From: an uncultured Acidobacteriota bacterium
Lineage (GTDB): Bacteria > Acidobacteriota > Terriglobia > Terriglobales > Acidobacteriaceae
Direction: 5' to 3'
DNA: 64,000 nucleotides
Assembly (NCBI GenBank): GCA_903873705.1
Contig: CAIQPK010000071.1
Span: 1 to 64,000 of the forward strand
This document shows positions 60,731 to 64,000 of this stretch, piece after piece. The position numbers and the translations under genes were made by a program. The notes beneath the pieces were generated by a model. The model did no database searches and had not been told where the DNA came from. It saw nothing but the letters and a program-made list of their open reading frames with translations. The stretch's first letter is position 1. Every line of letters begins with the position of its first letter.

Positions 60731-60749
60731 GGGAACGCTAGCCGTTCCC
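60731..60749. terminator. Short GGGAACG/CGTTCCC hairpin
   Basis: Seven-bp stem with loop CTAGC, located between the multihaem gene stop and the kinase start. A second inverted repeat AGTAC-N6-GTACT lies at 60790-60805. No T-run follows, so termination is uncertain. Confidence 0.35.
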
Positions 60750-60854
60750 CGACGCTGGTTTCCAACGCACAACGATATCTCTCAGAATGAGTACTTTACC
60801 GTACTTTCAACCTAGATGATGACAGTCTGTTCAAGTTCTTCTCAACTTAGCTTT

Positions 60855-63215
60855 TCAGTAATTCTCGATCCAAATATAGCTGGGGGGATTTTGCAGGTTG
60901 AGGATGCGGTTGACGTCGGCGTCGTCGGCTTGATCGCCGGCCGAGTAGACGTGGGAGGGCATAGCCTGATGTGCGATGGTGAGATTTTCGCGCCAGTAAC
61001 GCTGCATCACCCAGCCGGCAGCTCCGTCCGGGTTTGTTTGAGCGGCGAGGGCGGCCTCGGCTCGCGCTCCGGCGTGGTCGCCTAACGCGTCGAGCACGGG
61101 ACCCAGCCAGCGGTGGGCAAGCGCGTCGTCGGGGTCGATGTTGAGCACGGTCTCGTACTCTTTTTTCGAATCCTCGTAGCGCTTTCGGATCATGTAGATG
61201 TATCCCAGCTCCTGGTGGACCTGACGGAAACGCGGGTACTCGTGCGCGACGGGCTCGAGGACGGCGATGGCCTCCTCGTAATGTGTTTGCCAGCGGAGGT
61301 TGAGGCCCTTGTAGTACATCGCGCGGGAGTCCGTGGGGTCCATGCGCAGGGCGCGGTCGAGCCACTTCAGCGATTCGTTGTAACGGCCGCGCATGTACTC
61401 GGCAATGGCGACGTTGACGTAGCCGCGCTGGTATTTGGGATCGACCTTGATGACGTGCGAAAACGCGTCGAAGGCCTCGGCAAATTGCTGGCGGTCGAGC
61501 ATGCCGATGCCGTAGTTGTTCCAGCGCATCAGTTCGGTGAGGTCCTGGGGGAAGGAGCCGGCAGGGAGTGGATTGTTGAGGCCAGCAGCAACGTGGAAGC
61601 TGCCCGTGGCCATGGTGACGGTGGGAAAGCGGTCGGGTGCGGAGGGCGTTTCGTCGAAGACAAACTCCGAGAAGTCGCGGCGGAAGCGGCGATAGCGCAC
61701 GGACGCTGAAACCTTGAAGCCCCTGGAACCTGGCGGGACGCGGAAGCGGTAGCGCACCACGTCACCGCGCCCGGGGCCGATGGTGGCATCGTAGGCGCGG
61801 GTGTAGATGTTCCAGACCTGGTGGTGGGCGAGCATTTTGCCGTCGTTGCCGATGATGCGGGTGGTGTAGGCGTGGGCTTCGGGGTCGACGCGATGCGTGG
61901 CCTGATCGACTGCGCCGGAGCGGTAGAGTGTGTGGCCGTCATCGTCTGTGGCTTCGAAGTCGAGCCAGCTTTCGTAGAAGTCGCGGAGCTCTGGAACGAG
62001 CGTGTGGCCGATGCCCTTGTTGCGGACGACGACGTCGACGCGGACCCAGTCGCCGGGAGTCAGGACGAAGGGGTGCAGGCCAAGCGGGGCGATAAGAGCG
62101 CCTGGAGTAAAGGTGGCGTTAGTTGCAGGATTGCGCTCGACGGTGATGCCGAAGATGTCGATCTGGAGCTGATCGGCCTTGAGGTACTCAACGATTTTTT
62201 TAGCTTGCTCGTCAAAGTGATACTGCGCGGGGACGGCGGTGTTGGCTCCGAGCCAGCGGTGGGAGGCGACCTCGGTGTCCTTGTGACTGGCGGACGCGGT
62301 CATCACCTTTTCCATGTGGCAGCCCTGGCAGGTGGTGGCCTGGGGCTTCTTGTAGAAGGGGAGCGGCGTCTCGTTCGACCACGAGGATTGCTGCCAGTCG
62401 TCGTACGTGCTGAAGGTGCGCAGCCACTTATAGCCGTTCAGCATGGAGGGCATCGCCGCTTTATGGCAGACGGCGCAGTAATCGGCCGTGCGATAGAAGG
62501 GCTTCATGACGGCTGCCTTGTGGCGGTCGAGATGGGCGAGAATCTCGGCGTCGTTGGGCATGCCTTTGATGGGCTGGCCGTCGGCGGTGAGCATGACAGC
62601 CGGGACGCCCATGACGTAACTGCCGATGCCCCTGGTGTTGCGTACCTGGGCGATAGAGTGGCAGACCATGCAGGTGACGCCGTCGTCGTCGTTGGGCCGC
62701 TCGACTTTGCTGCCGGTGGTGAGCGCACCCGTGAACAGGGCAGCGGGATTGTGGCAGCTTTCGCAGTGGCGGGTGTAGGGGATGCCTTTGGTGTCGGCCA
62801 GCTCGTTGACGTTCTTGACGTACCACGGAGCCCGGAAGCTGTTGGCATGGGCTGACTGACGCCATTGCGCATGCAGGCCGGTGTGGCAATGGCCACAGTA
62901 GTTCGCCGTAGGGAACTGCGCGGGATCCAGGAAGCCAGTGAAGGTGGCTTTCGCTTCGGAGGGATAGTAAGCATTTGCGCCGAAGGGGAGCTCATACGGC
63001 GCGGCGTGGAGCGCGTCGGCAGGCAGATGGGAAGACCCTTCTGCCCGCGGTATGGTTGCGCTGGACTGCAGTGTCGCCGGTGGGGTCTTCGATTGCGCCA
63101 GCACGGTTGCCGTCAGCACGCGCAGGGTGCCTGTGAAAGCGGCAACAGCGAGGCCGCACGACATCGCCAGCTTGCGCCAGTTTGTTTTAGCGGGGGGCCT
63201 ATTGGGTATCATCAT
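60855..63215 (-). CDS. Periplasmic pentahaem cytochrome c with C-terminal TPR domain
   Basis: A 786-residue exported protein. The N-terminal hydrophobic stretch LAMSCGLAVAAFTGTLRVLTATVLA is a signal peptide. Five CxxCH haem sites are present: CGHCH (residue ~107), CESCH (~151), CMVCH (~182), CAVCH (~240) and CQGCH (~289), a cytochrome c554-like N-terminal half. A beta-sandwich middle follows, then TPR repeats near the C-terminus (YQRGYVNVAIAEYMRGRYNESLKWLDRAL, AMYYKGLNLRWQTHYEEAI). The first Met of the signal is taken; a longer frame is antisense-like. It may carry electrons in the periplasm; partner and direction are unknown. A DsbA-like gene lies directly upstream, 16 bases away. Confidence 0.85.
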   Translation of the reverse strand: MMIPNRPPAKTNWRKLAMSCGLAVAAFTGTLRVLTATVLAQSKTPPATLQSSATIPRAEGSSHLPADALHAAPYELPFGANAYYPSEAKATFTGFLDPAQFPTANYCGHCHTGLHAQWRQSAHANSFRAPWYVKNVNELADTKGIPYTRHCESCHNPAALFTGALTTGSKVERPNDDDGVTCMVCHSIAQVRNTRGIGSYVMGVPAVMLTADGQPIKGMPNDAEILAHLDRHKAAVMKPFYRTADYCAVCHKAAMPSMLNGYKWLRTFSTYDDWQQSSWSNETPLPFYKKPQATTCQGCHMEKVMTASASHKDTEVASHRWLGANTAVPAQYHFDEQAKKIVEYLKADQLQIDIFGITVERNPATNATFTPGALIAPLGLHPFVLTPGDWVRVDVVVRNKGIGHTLVPELRDFYESWLDFEATDDDGHTLYRSGAVDQATHRVDPEAHAYTTRIIGNDGKMLAHHQVWNIYTRAYDATIGPGRGDVVRYRFRVPPGSRGFKVSASVRYRRFRRDFSEFVFDETPSAPDRFPTVTMATGSFHVAAGLNNPLPAGSFPQDLTELMRWNNYGIGMLDRQQFAEAFDAFSHVIKVDPKYQRGYVNVAIAEYMRGRYNESLKWLDRALRMDPTDSRAMYYKGLNLRWQTHYEEAIAVLEPVAHEYPRFRQVHQELGYIYMIRKRYEDSKKEYETVLNIDPDDALAHRWLGPVLDALGDHAGARAEAALAAQTNPDGAAGWVMQRYWRENLTIAHQAMPSHVYSAGDQADDADVNRILNLQNPPSYIWIENY

Positions 63216-63231
63216 CGCGTTACCGATTAGT

Positions 63232-64000
63232 TTATGGTTTTTGCAGCGTCGCTGCCGCCGGGACCGAGGCAGAAAGCGCCGGTTTGAGCGCATCAAGCTG
63301 TCGATCCAGAATCGTCGTGTAGGCATCTTCACGCTGCAGCCCATCGATCCGGCGATCGCCGAGGAAGACGACGGGTGCTCCGCGCACCCCACGCGTCTCG
63401 GCTTCATCCAGGTCCTGGGTGACTGCCTGGCTGGCTGAATCGAGCTCTGCCGCAAATGCATTGATATCGAGGTGCGCGGTAGTTGCCAATCCAAGAAGCT
63501 GCGTACGATCAAGTGTATCGCGGCGCTCGGCAATCATCCTGTAAACCTGCCAAAACGCGGGCCGACCTTGATGTAGAGCGGCCAGCAGTGCGGCGCTGGC
63601 TATGCGGCTGTCTTCCCGCGAGGCGACTGGGAAAGGCTTGAATATTACTCGGATGGATGCCGGGGAACGGCTAATCAAGTCCTGGATCAGATCGGCCTGG
63701 CTTGCTGCCAGGGGGCTGCGGACGTCCGTAAACCAGGTGACCGTGATGAGGCGATCGTTGCGTTGGCCGACGCCTGGGAGGTCTTCGGGCGTTGCCACCA
63801 GGTGTTCGGCGGCTGCGAGCGGCGAGGTTTTCGAAGCCGTGGAGGCAAGCACGACGCTCGGGTCTATCGAAGCGAGCTCACGGTCAACGATTTGATTGAG
63901 CTCGGGTAGAGAGCGTGCGCCGCTGAGCATCTGACCGTCGATGAAGAAGGTCGGCGTGCCCGAGACGCCGGCCCTGGTTCCCAGTGCGCGATCGGCTGCG
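63232..64000 (-). CDS. Tandem DsbA-like thioredoxin-fold protein (5' end outside window)
   Basis: About 256 residues are visible; the gene continues past the window end. The first part, GVSGTPTFFIDGQMLSGA, is the cis-Pro end of one DsbA-type domain. A second thioredoxin-fold domain follows: LITVTWFTDVRSPLAASQADLIQ, where the CxxC active site is replaced by RSPL, then a helical insertion and RGVRGAPVVFLGDRRIDGLQ with the cis-Pro loop. So the second domain is redox-inactive, while the first may be active, but its CxxC is outside the window. It lies 16 bases upstream of the cytochrome gene and may assist its folding or haem attachment (inference). Confidence 0.75.
   Translation of the reverse strand, partial: AADRALGTRAGVSGTPTFFIDGQMLSGARSLPELNQIVDRELASIDPSVVLASTASKTSPLAAAEHLVATPEDLPGVGQRNDRLITVTWFTDVRSPLAASQADLIQDLISRSPASIRVIFKPFPVASREDSRIASAALLAALHQGRPAFWQVYRMIAERRDTLDRTQLLGLATTAHLDINAFAAELDSASQAVTQDLDEAETRGVRGAPVVFLGDRRIDGLQREDAYTTILDRQLDALKPALSASVPAAATLQKP

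Noticed and set aside
63216-63533. 106-codon N-terminal extension of the pentahaem cytochrome
   Set aside because: It overlaps the DsbA-like gene and lacks the signal peptide, which begins at the Met at 63215.

Overview
The window looks like a chromosomal segment of a soil Acidobacteriota (Terriglobia / Acidobacteriaceae type). This is inferred from gene content, not from a marker gene: an HspR-type heat-shock arrangement, an ECF sigma factor next to a Ser/Thr kinase with TPR repeats, multihaem cytochrome-TPR proteins, an uptake [NiFe]-hydrogenase, and dispersed hairpin repeats. No rRNA or tRNA gene was seen. The DNA is GC-rich. From about 1 to 36 kb the + strand is strongly G-rich whatever the gene orientation; after that the skew looks weaker.

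Layout. (a) 1-7.5 kb: a sugar-acid block with the 3' end of uxaC, two small membrane proteins, a LarA-family nickel racemase/epimerase, a GT-C glycosyltransferase, tagaturonate epimerase (uxaE), gluconokinase and an SDR. (b) 7.5-13.1 kb: a small membrane protein behind a perfect-looking operator, a DHA2 drug exporter, another MFS protein, an acyltransferase-3 and a lipoprotein. (c) 13.1-20.7 kb: a dispersed heat-shock set dnaK ... dnaJ ... hspR, interrupted by two hypothetical genes, a Nei-type glycosylase, a HigBA toxin-antitoxin pair directly before dnaJ, and an SDR. (d) 20.7-27.4 kb: an HpnI-like glycosyltransferase, an 81-bp tandem repeat array, and two tandem ArnT/PMT-like glycosyltransferases that both carry repeat-derived in-frame insertions at the same place. 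(e) 27.5-36.3 kb: Ppx/GppA, SixA, a methyltransferase with a polytopic membrane partner, a Crp/Fnr regulator, and a MHYT hybrid histidine kinase overlapping a response-regulator diguanylate cyclase.

(f) 36.7-49.9 kb: a nickel and hydrogen block. It holds a secreted beta-propeller/cupin-like protein, a NiCoT nickel permease, hypE-hypD-hypC, hypB-hypA, divergent hypF, then hyaC-like cytochrome b and the hydrogenase small subunit on one strand and, divergently, the large subunit and its maturation protease on the other. Four Crp-type inverted repeats (GTGA-N6-TCAC class) fall in the control regions of this block, which suggests one regulon. (g) 49.9-57.2 kb: a small organic-acid block with an MFS carrier, an NDP-forming acyl-CoA synthetase, an enoyl-CoA hydratase, an SMP-30 lactonase, hydroxypyruvate isomerase and tartronate-semialdehyde reductase. 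(h) 57.5-64 kb: an ECF sigma factor convergent with a Ser/Thr kinase, a pentahaem cytochrome c with TPRs, and a tandem DsbA-like protein cut by the window end.

How the parts work together. The sugar-acid enzymes can be joined into hexuronate -> tagaturonate/fructuronate -> hexonate -> gluconate -> 6-phosphogluconate if the LarA homologue epimerises mannonate and gluconate; this is a hypothesis. The hydrogen block is self-sufficient for nickel import, cofactor assembly, protease maturation and electron transfer to the quinone pool.
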